From assembly GCA_029851415.1 (NCBI GenBank), contig CM056742.1, forward strand, positions 190,445,344 to 190,509,343: a stretch of DNA of 64,000 bases, in the 5' to 3' direction. Position numbers and translations under genes: made by a program. The notes under the pieces were generated by a model. That model ran no database searches and was not told the DNA's origin. It saw only the letters and a program-made list of their open reading frames with translations. Positions 48,951 through 60,584 of the stretch are shown in pieces (the stretch's first letter is position 1; each line of letters begins with the position of its first letter). Origin of the DNA: Eretmocerus hayati (taxonomy: Eukaryota > Arthropoda > Insecta > Hymenoptera > Aphelinidae).

Positions 48951-49430
48951 CCAGCCGACCACCCGCCCATCTATGATCATTACTGCCACCCGCTCTAACT
49001 TACCCGTCCGACTTAGGCGACCGATGCGTGGGATCCGGATGGACAGATTTTGAACTGTATTAATATAGAATCAGACCTTGTAAAAAAACACACACAGCCC
49101 TGACAAGAATGATTCTGCAAGGTACTATCAATCTGAGTAGGCAAACCAGCTAATATCTAATATCTATAATTCACCCCCTACGATGCCGAGCCTCCCATAG
49201 GAGCCAACTCTTGATGAAGCAACGAATCTACGTTGAAACAATTGAGACTATGAAAGGCCAATCTACGACCAGTTGGGTTGGTCGTATAGCTATACTCACT
49301 AAGTTGAGTTTCCGAAGTTCCGTTCATCGTCGTTTTGATACGGCAGGTTGGCCCCAATGTTTTGAGCTCACGTACATAATCCGGCGAAAAGCCAACACCG
49401 ATCAAATCAAAACAGTAGCATATGCGCGGT
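48950..49430. other. intergenic, nothing recognised
   Basis: No supported feature. Confidence 0.45.
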
Positions 49431-49830
49431 GACAAGCTGCATAATAGTATAAAAGACTCCCCGCGGCTTATACTGAACTGTCACGCCTCGGTTAATGTCT
49501 CAGCTCATTGGAATTTGATGATGTCGGCGACGCTCGGGGGGTGAGCAGGCCCATCAACCCTTCGCTGCGCACTTGTCTCTCGTCGGTGCATGTATTTTTG
49601 TGACGCGGCTATATGTAATGGGTCGCGAGGGGAACTACTGCCTGATGCTCGTAGTAAAACGGGGGATCAGCGAGATAAGCTCAGCGCCGTGTATAATTTG
49701 AGCTTGAATTTTTTCACATCGTCCCTGATCAGGGTGCTGTCTCCACTACCCCACGCATTTGTCATGATTAGTAAGCTTCTTCTATCTACCGATCACCAAG
49801 TTCTCGAGACCTGAAATTCTAACCCACGCG
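49430..49830. promoter_or_regulatory. GC-enriched island, candidate regulatory region or promoter
   Basis: It contains a TATAAAAG word at about 49448 that could act as a TATA box. No following ORF with a known domain is seen. Composition resembles the other islands. Confidence 0.3.
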
Positions 49831-49836
49831 ATATTT

Positions 49837-51619
49837 GAGCGGCTCCGGATCAGAACGGTATAAGTCCATTTTGGTGAAAATTGAGTTTTTGACGGGAAAC
49901 GATAGAAAATACGTGTGAAAACATGTATGCATCAACTCCGGAAGTAGAAATGCATTTTGAGGCATCACAAGCGACACGACCGTTTTTGTCCCGAAAAAAG
50001 TTTCGACTTTTTTTCCGGATCAGAGCGGTATTAGTCCATGTTCTCGCTCAATAATATCGCTTTTGGGTCTTCCTCGTTCATTTGTCGTGCTTTTATGCAT
50101 AGTTAGAAGTCGTAGCTACTCTCAGAAACTACAAGTTAGGTTCGCTATGTTGTCCAAATGATTGCATCGAATGGTTTCGAACGAGGTGGGCCGACGTCCG
50201 ATCACTTCCTTTTGACGCATTTGGACACAGGCAAGCCCTTACGAAAATGAACAACCTCGGGTCAGTACTCCCATGGGCCTGGGATCTTTCTCTAGAAGCC
50301 CTGAAGTCTCATTTTCTTATCTCTTATCGTCATTGAAAGAGCCGAATTTCTCAGTGATGGTTCCAAAAGCGTAGTTGTGAGAGCGATCGGGCACTGAGCT
50401 TGCAAAGAAATTTGATTTTGTATCATGTTTTCAGGCATCTTCTCTGAAGAAAAATCAACTGCGTCCGTAATACGCCAAACTCAACTAAGCTATGCACTTC
50501 CTCCTTAGGAACAATGCCAATGGTAGAGAAAGCCTATAGCTTCATTACAGAATTTCGGTTACAATTTCACTATGAATGGTTGTGATCTATCAACTGGGGC
50601 TCTTTTCATTAACAGTCACCCGGCCTTCGGTTCGATCTCCCCAACACTCGGTACAAGTGAACCTCATTTTGGGCAAATCTCGTAGATGAAGATAGCCTCC
50701 ACAATTGAGATATCTGCAACTAATCTTAAACTCATTCTACGGTTGATCAACAATTCCGTTTGTTGAGTGGGGATCAGTCCCAATTCATCGTTTGGATTCT
50801 CTGGTCGATTAAAGTCTCTGCATTGCGATTTTTCCTATACACCCTTAAATTGCCTCTGAATGCATGACGTAAAGCTGCGTGCTATGTGATCCCCAAAAAC
50901 TATACTTCGCACCGGGCCTCTTGAGTAAATTCTTCTTGACTGGTTTTCCAAATAGACGCTTATTGACCTCAATGTTGGGAATATATTCTTAGTCACGATA
51001 TCCTGAATAAGATCTCTTTGCGAAGAACAGTCTCGACTGTCAATGAGATTTTATAAAAGTCATCCTAAATAGAGAGGAATTTTGTTTACTGCGAGAAAAA
51101 GTCGAGTTTAGTCATTAAAAATCCAAAGGATTCTCAATTTCCACCGTTGTGATCTGGAGAAGTTTTCCACCTTTTTCTCGCTCAAATCGGCATAAGTCCG
51201 TGGTTTTTTTAACGTTTTTTGATCTCAAAGGTGAAAACTCATAGTTTTTCGACATTTCCTACTTCAAACGGTAAAAATTTCCATCATATTAACTAGTTCT
51301 CCCATCTAAAATATTAAATAAGAATTTTTTTCAGAATGGTGGACTTATACCGTTCTGATCCGGAAAAAAGTCGAGAAATTTTTCCGGATCAGAACGGTAT
51401 AAGTTCATTTTTTATTGCAAAATGAGATGTAAAAAGTGTAAACAATTGAAAATCAATACGCCCACGCGAAAAATGACATGAAAACACACTCACTACACCG
51501 TAGAATAAGAATATTTACTTCAGATGATAACTCGAATTTTCCATATCACAAAAACTTTGAGGCGCATTTTCAGGAAATGGAAAAAATGGACTTATACTGT
51601 TTCTGATCCGGAGCCGCCC
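49837..51619. mobile_element. family D element, complete copy
   Basis: Inverted ends (G[A/G]GCGGCTCCGGATCAG and the reverse complement CTGATCCGGAGCCGCCC, continuing through AACGGTATAAGTCCATTTT) with the direct repeat ATTT on both sides (49833-49836 and 51620-51623). The core word CCGGATCAGAACGGTATAAG recurs internally in both orientations, including a palindrome near 51345-51410. No transposase frame. Confidence 0.75.
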
Positions 51620-51623
51620 ATTT

Positions 51624-53050
51624 GCAGCTCACCTCGATCGAACCCGTCTATAATGACGAGATCAGTAGTCATCAACACACGATAATCGGCGAATGATTTC
51701 TCGATCTTGATCAAACATCGATGATCAGCACCACTGCTGAGAGGCTTGACGACAAATAAGCGCGATCTAGGGGTGTGCAGGCGGAAATCCATCGATTTCA
51801 TCTTCATCAATTCAAGTGAACCAACGACGTTTCTACGAGCATGTCTACCGTATCAGAAAAAACAGAGACAACGCCAAAGGCACACAAGATTTCCGTCCAT
51901 TAACATCCGAAGCAAGTGTGTGAAAGAGATAGATAATCCAATCACACGAATTTCACGGCCAATTAATTTTGTTAGCTGTCTCTCGTGAAAAGCCCTCGGT
52001 AACCCTTCGCTTTCAACCCCTCGCAACTGTTCCCGCTCGGATCGCCCAGCCTAGGCTTGGATCATCGCACCTGCTCTCCGTACCGTTTATTGCCTCCACA
52101 CCGCTACATCTCATTCTGATGTTACGGGGTTGTGAAAAATTAGGCCGGTCGGCTATGGCGTATTCTCGAACCGGGATGAAAAAAACTCTGATGACAATAA
52201 GTATATCATCGATCGAATACGCAGTCGATGCAGCTCAAACAGTTTTGTGCCCACGCAAATTGCTTAAGAGTTCGAAATTGGTGTTAGTGGCTTAGCGAAT
52301 TCAGCCTGCATGCTGATTATGTCACAGATCAAGCTATAACTTTTGCAATTTGGACTACGCGTCGATTGAATGCATGTCTAAAGTCGTCTAAAGGGGGCTG
52401 CGAAGCCAAATGAGACGATTTCCTAGGAAAAACTATCCAAGCGAGGTGTATACTCGAGACGTCGTCGTATGTTGCCGCTCATCGGCAGACGACGTTTGAG
52501 TTCATCTCGTCAGGAAATCTTTGTAAAGGAAATTGACGTTTTTAGCTTCTTAGCATCCTTGAGACAAGCATTCTATAGATGCATGTGAAATCCCGAGTCA
52601 TTTAATCGAGTAGAAGTCGGCTGCCTTCCGAACGGATTCAGGGCTACATTCGATACGGCGGCTGACTACGGCTTTTCCCCAAGTCCAATCAAAATCTTCG
52701 TCTTCAAGCCACTTTGCCTTGTGATGCCTATTCAGGGGCTGATTTCTACGGGTCACTTCAATGGAGAGTCTGAATCGTCGAAGAAATACGAAATGCAGCA
52801 ATGTCCCGTATAGAATCAATTTTGTTCGTCATATCTTGCACCTCGGACTTCAAACTTCCATAAAAAATCCTCCGATGCACAGACTCGTATTCGAACCGAG
52901 CCTCCTAGGTGCATATATGTGTTCGTCGAAGTTGCAAGAATCATAGCTTTATCCATGTCACAATCAGCATGTAGGCTGAATTCCCATCAATATGGCCCGC
53001 GGCGTTAAAATGCCAGTTAAAAAAGATATTAAAACTTTGATATTTTAGTT
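51624..53050. other. intergenic, nothing recognised
   Basis: A slightly GC-richer part near 51960-52300 has a domain-free 108-codon frame. A B-box-like GGTTCGAATAC (minus) near 52890 lacks other tRNA features. Confidence 0.4.
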
Positions 53051-53389
53051 CAGTTTTGCAACTGTAAAAAACGGATTTTGGTGGTCTTAAGACAAGGAAT
53101 TAAGTACGTTATGAGATTGGTCGAACCAAAAAAATGTGGCACTGGTTCTACTGAACGCTATTTCCTTGGTGATTTCTCAGCTGTGAATGAATCACGAAAA
53201 ATGAAAAAATCACTTTGAATTTCCTAGGAAACGCAGTAATGATTCGAGATCGATCAAAAACACACATTTTTCTACATTTCAACAGAACAAGTGTAAAAAA
53301 AATTATGGGGACGGTCAACGAACACCTGTCCGTGGGGTCGTCGTATGGGGGCAAATTGAGTGTAATGAGCATGTTGGGGACACTTATGT
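53050..53389. mobile_element. family A MITE, right-half fragment
   Basis: Parallel to the right half of copy 1 (about 2860-3182): shared GAGATTGGTC, ATTTCCT-GGTGATT and CGTATGGGGGCAA words, ending GGGGACACTTATGT before TA. The left half is missing. Confidence 0.65.
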
Positions 53390-54110
53390 TATACTTGAAT
53401 CAAACGCAAATTCAATTTTTCATTCTATCTATCATCTTGCTCGACTCGACTGTAATCTCCTGACAAGAATAATGCGTGGAAAAGTTGGAGCCTCGGGGTG
53501 GATCGAGTGCCTCGATGAATCCGACGATGAGTCTATCGTGTCTCGTACTCACACGCAAACGTTCACACCCACTCATCAATCTACTCGAACATGTCAGCGC
53601 TGTGCTCCTTTGTTTTGCTGCTTATTTATGTAAATGGTTATTCTATCTCTGCCGTCCTGAGTAAGAAAAAGCATATGGCACAAAAGTCGAAACTGAGATT
53701 TTCGCCGAAACGTCTTTTTGCGCAGTAAAACCTCAAAAATGATCCAAATTTCAAGATTTTTTATTTAATTATACATAAAAAGGGCATCCAGAAACGGCGG
53801 TATAATTTTTATCGAGCTATCGCGATTATTTTAAGAGATATTAGACATATATGCTAATCTTGCCTAGTACAAATACTTGGCAAGAATAGCGTATGTCACC
53901 TGTGTTGGACATACGGCAGCTCCGCGAGCGCCGCGCGCTATCCAATAACTGGGGAAGAAAGACGTATAGACGAGACTCGCTTGGGTGGTTCTGACTGCAC
54001 AGTGGATTAGTCTAATACAACAGTTATATATGTTGTAGCTGTCAAATTCATCGACCAATCGATATTTTTAAGTTGATTCCTACATGGTTCGACTTTTTTC
54101 CTTCGATGGT
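53390..54110. other. intergenic, nothing recognised
   Basis: Contains a short imperfect palindrome around CTAATCTTGCC / GGCAAGAATAG near 53855-53890. No gene. Confidence 0.45.
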
Positions 54111-54112
54111 AC

Positions 54113-54420
54113 ACTAAAAATTTCGAGAAAATACAAAATTCCACGCGAACGGAAAAATTTTTTTCGAAATATCCAAGAGAAATACTGCCATACGGCATCG
54201 TATAGCTCATCAAATTTGGAGTTCGGAATAACTTGTCAGACAATTTTTTTACTACACAGTTTTTCTGGAGTATTTAGTGAAAAAAAAATGATTGAACAAG
54301 TCATTTCGGACTCCAAAATTTGATGAGCTACACGATGCCGTCTCGCAATGTTATTTTTCTTGAATATTTTGAGAAAAATTCTCCTGCTCGCATCGAATTG
54401 TCCATTTTCTCAAAATATTC
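54113..54420. repeat. fold-back repeat, arms about 125 bp
   Basis: The arms 54113-54240 and 54294-54420 are inverted copies at roughly 80% identity. The inner parts read AGCTCATCAAATTTGGAGT and ACTCCAAAATTTGATGAGCT. Likely a MITE without clear target duplication. Confidence 0.7.
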
Positions 54421-54429
54421 ACTCCACCA

Positions 54430-54948
54430 TCCAAGGCAAAAGGTCGTCATGTAAGAATAATTTTTTATCCAATTTGTACCTTGCAAAGATGAAGAATGCC
54501 AAGGGGTGTCCACCTTAGATTGGTCGGACGATATATACATCGGAATTAATGTGGTATTCGATTGATATGAACGATCGCTACTTTTTTGCGCCCGGGAATT
54601 TCAAATAATGATATTATTATTTTTTGGCCACTAGAACGCTAATTGAACAGCAAGTCTGCTATCTTTTAATGATGCAGATTGATATTAGAGTAATCCGATT
54701 TAACCTGCGTACCTTAAAAGCTCTTCGAGATCTCAAAGTTGTATTTTGAAGGATTTTGATCAAAATTATTGAAGAAATTAGATGAGAACATTCGAAAAAA
54801 TTTGAATCTACGCTTGATGTTGGTGCGTCTTGCTTTTCCTCGACAGATCCGGCTCTTCAGGGGGGCTGAAGGGACCTGTCAGGTTAGCCCCCCCCCCCCC
54901 CCAGCTGAATAGTCCTGTAAAAGGGCTGAAATGTTGATCTTCTTCATA
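54430..54948. other. intergenic with a C-run near 54888
   Basis: A homopolymer C run of about 15. No ORF of note. Confidence 0.5.
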
Positions 54949-54950
54949 TA

Positions 54951-55784
54951 AGATAAGTGTACCCAACTTGCCTCTGTACCCAACTTGCCCCCATATGCCG
55001 ATCTCAGAAATGGGCGCTCGTTGACCTTCCCGCAATTTTTTTTTACGTTTGTTATGTTAAAATATGAGAAAATACGTAGTTTTCATCGACCCGGATCATT
55101 TCTGCGTTTCCCAGAAAATATAAAGTGAGTCTTCCATTTTTCGTGTTTGCACGGCTAAGAAATCACCGAGGAAATCGCGTTCACTAGATCCGGTGCCAAT
55201 TTATTTTTATTCGACCAATCTTGACGTACCTTAGCGCATTCGATTCCTTGTCTCAAGACCTTCAAAATCCGCTCTTCAGGGTTGCAGAACTCTGATTTGG
55301 AGCTATTTTATGTACAAAACACGAAGAGGGTTTGAGAATCAAGAAAGCCGACATCGGAGTGTACCCAACATGCCCCCATATGGTTATCTCGGAAAGGCGT
55401 GCAGTATGGCTTTTTTTACCACTCAGAACGTGTTTATCACGTCAAAATAGGTCGGAAACGATGTCTTGGGCCAGCTAAAAGCTACAAATGTCGCTGCACG
55501 GTGATCAAAACAGATCAAAGCGATTCTTTTCACTTCAACGCCGATTTACATTGTTTTATATGATGGGGGCAAGTTGGGTACACACTTTTGTAAACTCTCA
55601 AAAATCACCTTTTGGGAGAATTCAAACAGCTCAGCTCCACTATATCTAAATTAGACGTATCTTAGCTCATTTTGAAGGTCTTGAAACAAGCTTTAAAATG
55701 AGCTAAGGTACATTGGAAAATATGGAGATAGGCCAAAGTTATTGAGAAAATGGCTTAATGGGGGCAAGTTGGGTACACTTACCT
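54951..55784. mobile_element. family A MITE, copy 2 (TA-flanked, inverted relative to copy 1)
   Basis: TA at 54949-54950 and 55785-55786. Ends AGATAAGTGTACCCAAC / GTTGGGTACACTTACCT. It aligns to the reverse complement of 2364-3182 over most of its length with high similarity and similar size (834 against 819 bp). Confidence 0.85.
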
Positions 55785-55786
55785 TA

Positions 55787-56390
55787 TAAATATTTATATT
55801 ATTTATATAATATTTATGTAATATTTATTTATATATGAGGAAGATCAAAATTTCGATTGCCAAGCCACTTGTCGGGAACTCACCTGACAGATTCCTTCAA
55901 TCCCCCTGATGAAGAGTCCAAAATTTTTGATAGCCTCACCTTATTCTTCAATTTTTCATCAAAATCCTTCAAGCTGCAGGCTCGAATTGAAGGTGCCTTG
56001 AAGCCACGTAATTTGAATGGGAGTATAGCTCAATATCAATCCATATAAAAATGGAAAGATTTGTTAATTATCTATCTCGCAAATGTCGATTCATATTGTT
56101 TAGGGCCTATTTAGGGCTTCATATTGTTTTCAAATTCGACATCTTTCTCAGTACGGTAAGAATGTGCCCGCCCGTTATTCTTCAACCTAGGCACGATTAG
56201 TAAGTTGATCGACATACTCGTGAGTAACCACCTTTTCTTCACGTCACTAAGATGAATTTCTGCTTTGAACTCATCCTCATCCGAGTGGTATAAGAGTTTC
56301 GTTGGCGAGCTACCTAAAAATTCTAAAGGCCAATTCACCAAAATGCGAGATAAAAACCGTCGCATGACCTTAGGCAATGAATACAGCCCG
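55787..56390. other. intergenic, nothing recognised
   Basis: An AT-only run near 55786-55840, then domain-free sequence. Confidence 0.5.
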
Positions 56391-57110
56391 CCAGAGGCAG
56401 GAAAGTCGGAGCTGCAGTCGAAGCACCGTACACATTGCGCGCATCTGCGCATGTGTGGGTGGACACGGCGATACGGTTGGGATTGCTCCTGAGTCTGAGA
56501 TGCAAACTAATCCGGCGGAACGAGAGCCATAAAACGAATCAGAGGGGAATCATGCCTCGAGATTGTGCAAGTACCGTCTTGACGCTCCTCGAGATCGTTC
56601 TCGCCAACAGCCCCGGAAGCAGAATCTGGCACGATATCAGCACCAGCTGCTCGCGGCATCCGCGATCTTTGAATACTTTACACCCCCCGACGTAATAGAA
56701 GAAAACCACTTGGGAGATGCTGCCGTACTTTGCCTCCGCTCTCGACGCGGCGCCAGTCCCTTTCGCATCCTCATCGCTCTCACTTTGCTTTCTCTCGCGC
56801 CCTGTCCTTTCAATGCCCGCTCTGAATGAGTGTTTGTACTTTTTCACAGCCCATCACTCGGCTCCATTTCTCCGGCGCTCTTCACAACCTCAATTATTCA
56901 AAGGCAAACATGGGCAAACGGCTCAGGCAGTGCGGCAACGGCCAATGATTTTCCCCAATAAAATGTTCACGAGAAGGGTCGGGGGCAAAATCAACTCCGA
57001 GTGCTGGTTCTCCCCCTAGTTTAGCTTTGCCTGATCTTTGGTGGTAGAGCATTGTAAACATGCATCGAGCTCATGAATATCGTACCGCACACCGCGTCGT
57101 TTATTATTTT
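56390..57110. promoter_or_regulatory. GC-enriched island, candidate regulatory region
   Basis: GC-rich run with open but unrecognisable frames on both strands. It contains TAATCCGG near 56509. Composition matches the other islands. Confidence 0.3.
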
Positions 57111-58042
57111 GATTTTGCACTCGAGGAACACTCGAGGTAAAAATCAATTGGCTGCAGTTTCAACCACATCCTCTGTTGACACCGATAATCAATGAGCTGA
57201 TTAATTTTTCAAGTAAAACAGTGCTTGAAAATTCTATCCACGGTCAGTTTCATGATTATGAATATGCGACCCATGAGGTGGATCGTTGGTGGCTCGGGTG
57301 GTGCAAAACAGGTCTCATCACAGTTTTTCGTGAACGAATTGAAATAAAAATTGGTAGCGTCGCTGCGTGGCTTTTCGGTCAAAAATCCAGGTTAAGCAAG
57401 TATTAGGGGTGGTCGCATCCGGATGGGTGGCCGTCCGTCCGGTGGGGTCCGCCGAGCCTAGCCTCAGATACATTACTTATTGTCAGTGTGCAAGTTTCTA
57501 ATTCCAAAAGTATTCGGAACTGGATAAATGCGATAGCTCGTAGACCCAGATTAACGGCTCGATCGGTGGTCACCATCCAAGTACAAACCCGAACGATCGA
57601 TACTCAACCTGAATTTTTATCCGTAAAGACACCCAGCAATCTTCCTTATGGTCAAAACATGTTGCGCTTTCTCTAAGAGAAAGGGCTGTGGCCCTCAAAT
57701 ATGTGACAAGAGATTTTTTTCTAATATTTTCACTCAAATCCATTTTGTATTCTAAAAATCTCGACTCGCAGGGATTGAGCCTTAACTAATCCGTTCGTCT
57801 TTGTGGGTCACATTTTTTCCTCCACACTCATCGCTGGTCCTCCAAAAGTTTACCTTTGTCGGTCGTTGTCCGTGTCCGGTAGTACGAGTGTCTGTGCGTT
57901 GTTTTTTTTTTTTTTTTTTTTCATCAACAGTTTCTCATCAGCCTTTCAATCAATCTTTTTGAAATTCATAGGGATGGTAGATAACCACCTGGAGATATGC
58001 TGAGAGGATTTACAGCTGGCCCTGTCAAACAGTTGTCGATAT
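57110..58042. other. intergenic with a T20 run near 57901
   Basis: No supported gene. The T-run at about 57901-57921 could be a relic poly(T) of an antisense retroposon, but no coding trace is seen. Confidence 0.4.
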
Positions 58043-58046
58043 TTAA

Positions 58047-58496
58047 GGTAGTACCCGCGTGCAGGCCCGTATCAATGAGAGGGCGCCGGAGCTCGAGTAT
58101 AGCGTTGCCGCGGGAGCGGAGCAGACGACGCATACCACAAAGCATGGCGTTGAACCCGAAAATGCCCCACCGGCCGACTTTGGAATCAATTTGCTCAAGA
58201 TTTTGATCGACCAGCCACATTTCTGCTGCTGGCAAGAGAATTGCCAAGACCGCATTTATACGTATATTAAAATTTTACAGAACTTGACATATTTATTTCC
58301 GCATGAGCAGGTATAAACAGTGACGCTCCCATAAGACAGCGTGTATAAGCGCGTCAGATGCCGATGCTTTTTCCTCAGAATTTATATCGGCAACCTCCTT
58401 TTTTCTTGGTAGATATGGAAAACTCAGAGTTTTAGCTTCAATTCTAGCTAACTCTTGCGACGCGAAACATATTTATTTGAAAGTGCGGGTACTACC
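58047..58496. mobile_element. TTAA-flanked 450-bp element with GGTAGTACCCGC ends
   Basis: TTAA (58043-58046 and 58497-58500) flanks perfect inverted ends GGTAGTACCCGC / GCGGGTACTACC. TTAA use suggests piggyBac-type insertion. The GC-rich interior (58050-58200) has open frames without domains. Confidence 0.65.
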
Positions 58497-58745
58497 TTAA
58501 GGCTTGAAAATTAAATCGAAATTTTCGAAGAATAGATTATTTTATTCACTAATATCTTTTTCCACAACTCTCTAATCCAATTTTAGGTCACCTTTGCAAC
58601 GATTCTTTGCGATTTTTTGTCAATTGGTTGATCCTGAATTTTCATTTTTATCCAGTTCTACCATTTGGATTATACATTTTTCATCATCCGAAACAAAACT
58701 ACATAGAATTTTTTTTCTTTTCATTTCAACCAAATTCCCTGTTAA

Positions 58746-58885
58746 GACCACGCGGTAGCCGTGCAAGCTAAATTTTGTTTCAAGTATTCTCGAATTTTCT
58801 TGCGATTTGGACTAAAAGACGAGTTGAGCCACACTTGTTATCATCTAACTTGAATGGCTCAACTCGTTGTTTAGCTACCAACAAT
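58746..58885. mobile_element. family C hairpin MITE, left-end fragment
   Basis: After TTAA (58742-58745) reads GACCACGCGGTAGCCGTGCA. It is followed by a hairpin with arms CTTGCGATTTGGACTAAA... and ...TTTAGCTACC ending near 58878. The right end is missing. Confidence 0.6.
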
Positions 58886-58995
58886 GTGCTCATATAGACG
58901 CAATAATGGAGTGTTGAAAGTTTTTTCGAAAAACTTCAAGTAGTGGATTGAAATTCAATGCGGTGGTTGAGTGGTTATGGGACTGAGATTATTAA

Positions 58996-59368
58996 GGCGA
59001 TGCGGTCACCGTGCACGCTGACTTTTATCCGATTTTCTTGCGATTTGGGCGAAACGCCGAGAAGACGAGTCCTGATTATCATCTGACTCGAGTTCGTCTT
59101 CTCATCGTTTCGCCCAAATCGCAAGAAAATCGGATAAACGTGCGAATTACAAAGTGCCTATATTATATAGGTTAGGAGGTGCCTGCGCTCAAGTTATACG
59201 CACATTTCTCCAACTCTTTTGCGATTCGCGAGCCGAACGACGAGAAGACGAATTCAAGTTGGATGATAATAAGTATTCGTCTTCTCCTCGGTTAGTCCAA
59301 ATCGCAAGTGTATCGGACGAAAGTGCGAATAACTTTCAGCGTATACGGTGCACGGTGACCGCATCGCC
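58996..59368. mobile_element. family C TTAA-flanked hairpin MITE, copy 2 with two hairpins
   Basis: TTAA (58992-58995 and 59369-59372) flanks inverted ends GGCGATGCGGTCACCGTGCA and its complement. Two hairpins, 59029-59133 and 59218-59308, share the CTTGCGATT arm start and GAGAAGACGA body with copy 1. Confidence 0.85.
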
Positions 59369-59884
59369 TTAAACAATGGTTTCTGCACCGAAATTTTGAG
59401 TCAGGAAAACAAGTTTCTTTCTTCTTTTTTTTTTTTTGTAAAGAAACAGAAGAAAACACCAGTGGTGGCCTTGCTAGTCTTTTCGATCAAATATCCAGAT
59501 TTAGCAACATTTCGGCGATGAGTGTATCCTAAACGTTGACCGCTCATCTTGCATTTGCCTAGGTCCGCTTAACCAAGCTATATGAGGAAATCCCAGAAAC
59601 TTTTGACTTTTGGCCCCTAAAAGTGAAAATACTGAGGAACGCTGTGTACATCTCTGAAATTTTTTATACAATTTCTTTGAGGGCTCCAAAAACAAAATCT
59701 CTCATGTGGATCATCTGAAAAAATTCGCTAAACGACTTACAGAACAAAGTCTTGTCCCACACTTTGGGAATTTTTTAAAAATTCGGTCTGAAATTTTCAT
59801 TGTTTGGGTAAGTGTCGGGGGTTGGCCGGCCGGGGATTTCTTATAGAATAGTTGAATGAATGTCAAAGATTCTCAACTTTGAGG

Positions 59885-60578
59885 GACAGCTCAAAGGTAC
59901 AGGAATATTCTGGAATGGATCTCAAATAACCTAAAAGTATAAGTCTAAAGCTTTAAATTCGTTTTCCAACATGTTTCTACGTTACTCCTTCTCCGAGCTA
60001 TGACATTTTCTCTGAGGCGAGTTTTGCTGAAGAAAGTAGCACTCTTACTACAAAATGACGAAGAAATTCACTTTTTCTGGCTTGATGTATCAAAGGTTTC
60101 TCATTCTATTGATCATAATTTATTAGACAGACACCAGGATCAGAGATTACATTCCCCTCAAAACGCATTCGTCTATCTTTTTCGAATTTAGGTTAGTTTT
60201 CGCGAAAAATCTTTCTTCATAGAAAATATCATAGCTCGGAGTAGAAGTAACGTAGAAAGATGTTGGAAAACGAATTTTGAAGCTGTAATCTTGTACTTTC
60301 AGGTCTTTTAAGATGCATTCCGGAATATTCGTGTACCTTTGAGCAGCCGGAGCTAGGAGAATCTTTCAAAAATCATCGAAATTGTCACTTTTTCAAGCTC
60401 AAATCGGGAAGATACAGATTCGTACTGATAAAAATGAAATAATGCCATCTTAAAGTACATGGAACGACCTTCAAAATGAGGCCTGATAAAGTCCTTTTTG
60501 GTCAAGTTAGAGCCTAGTAGTTCCACTTACAAAATAGAAAAAAAAAATTCGGATGTTCTGAAACTTTTGACGGCAGTG
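59885..60578. mobile_element. family B Tc1-like relative, left-truncated fold-back
   Basis: Ends in ACTTTTGACGGCAGTG before TA at 60579-60580, like the right end of 7316-9503. The block CCGAGCTATGACATTTTCTCTGAGG near 59995 is shared with about 9307. The arms 59885-60015 and 60215-60350 are inverted copies. The left terminal repeat was not found, and the element may begin earlier. Confidence 0.6.
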
Positions 60579-60584
60579 TACCTT

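Noticed and set aside
52860..52935. tRNA-like B box GGTTCGAATAC on the minus strand
   Set aside because: No A box or cloverleaf pairing could be found around it.
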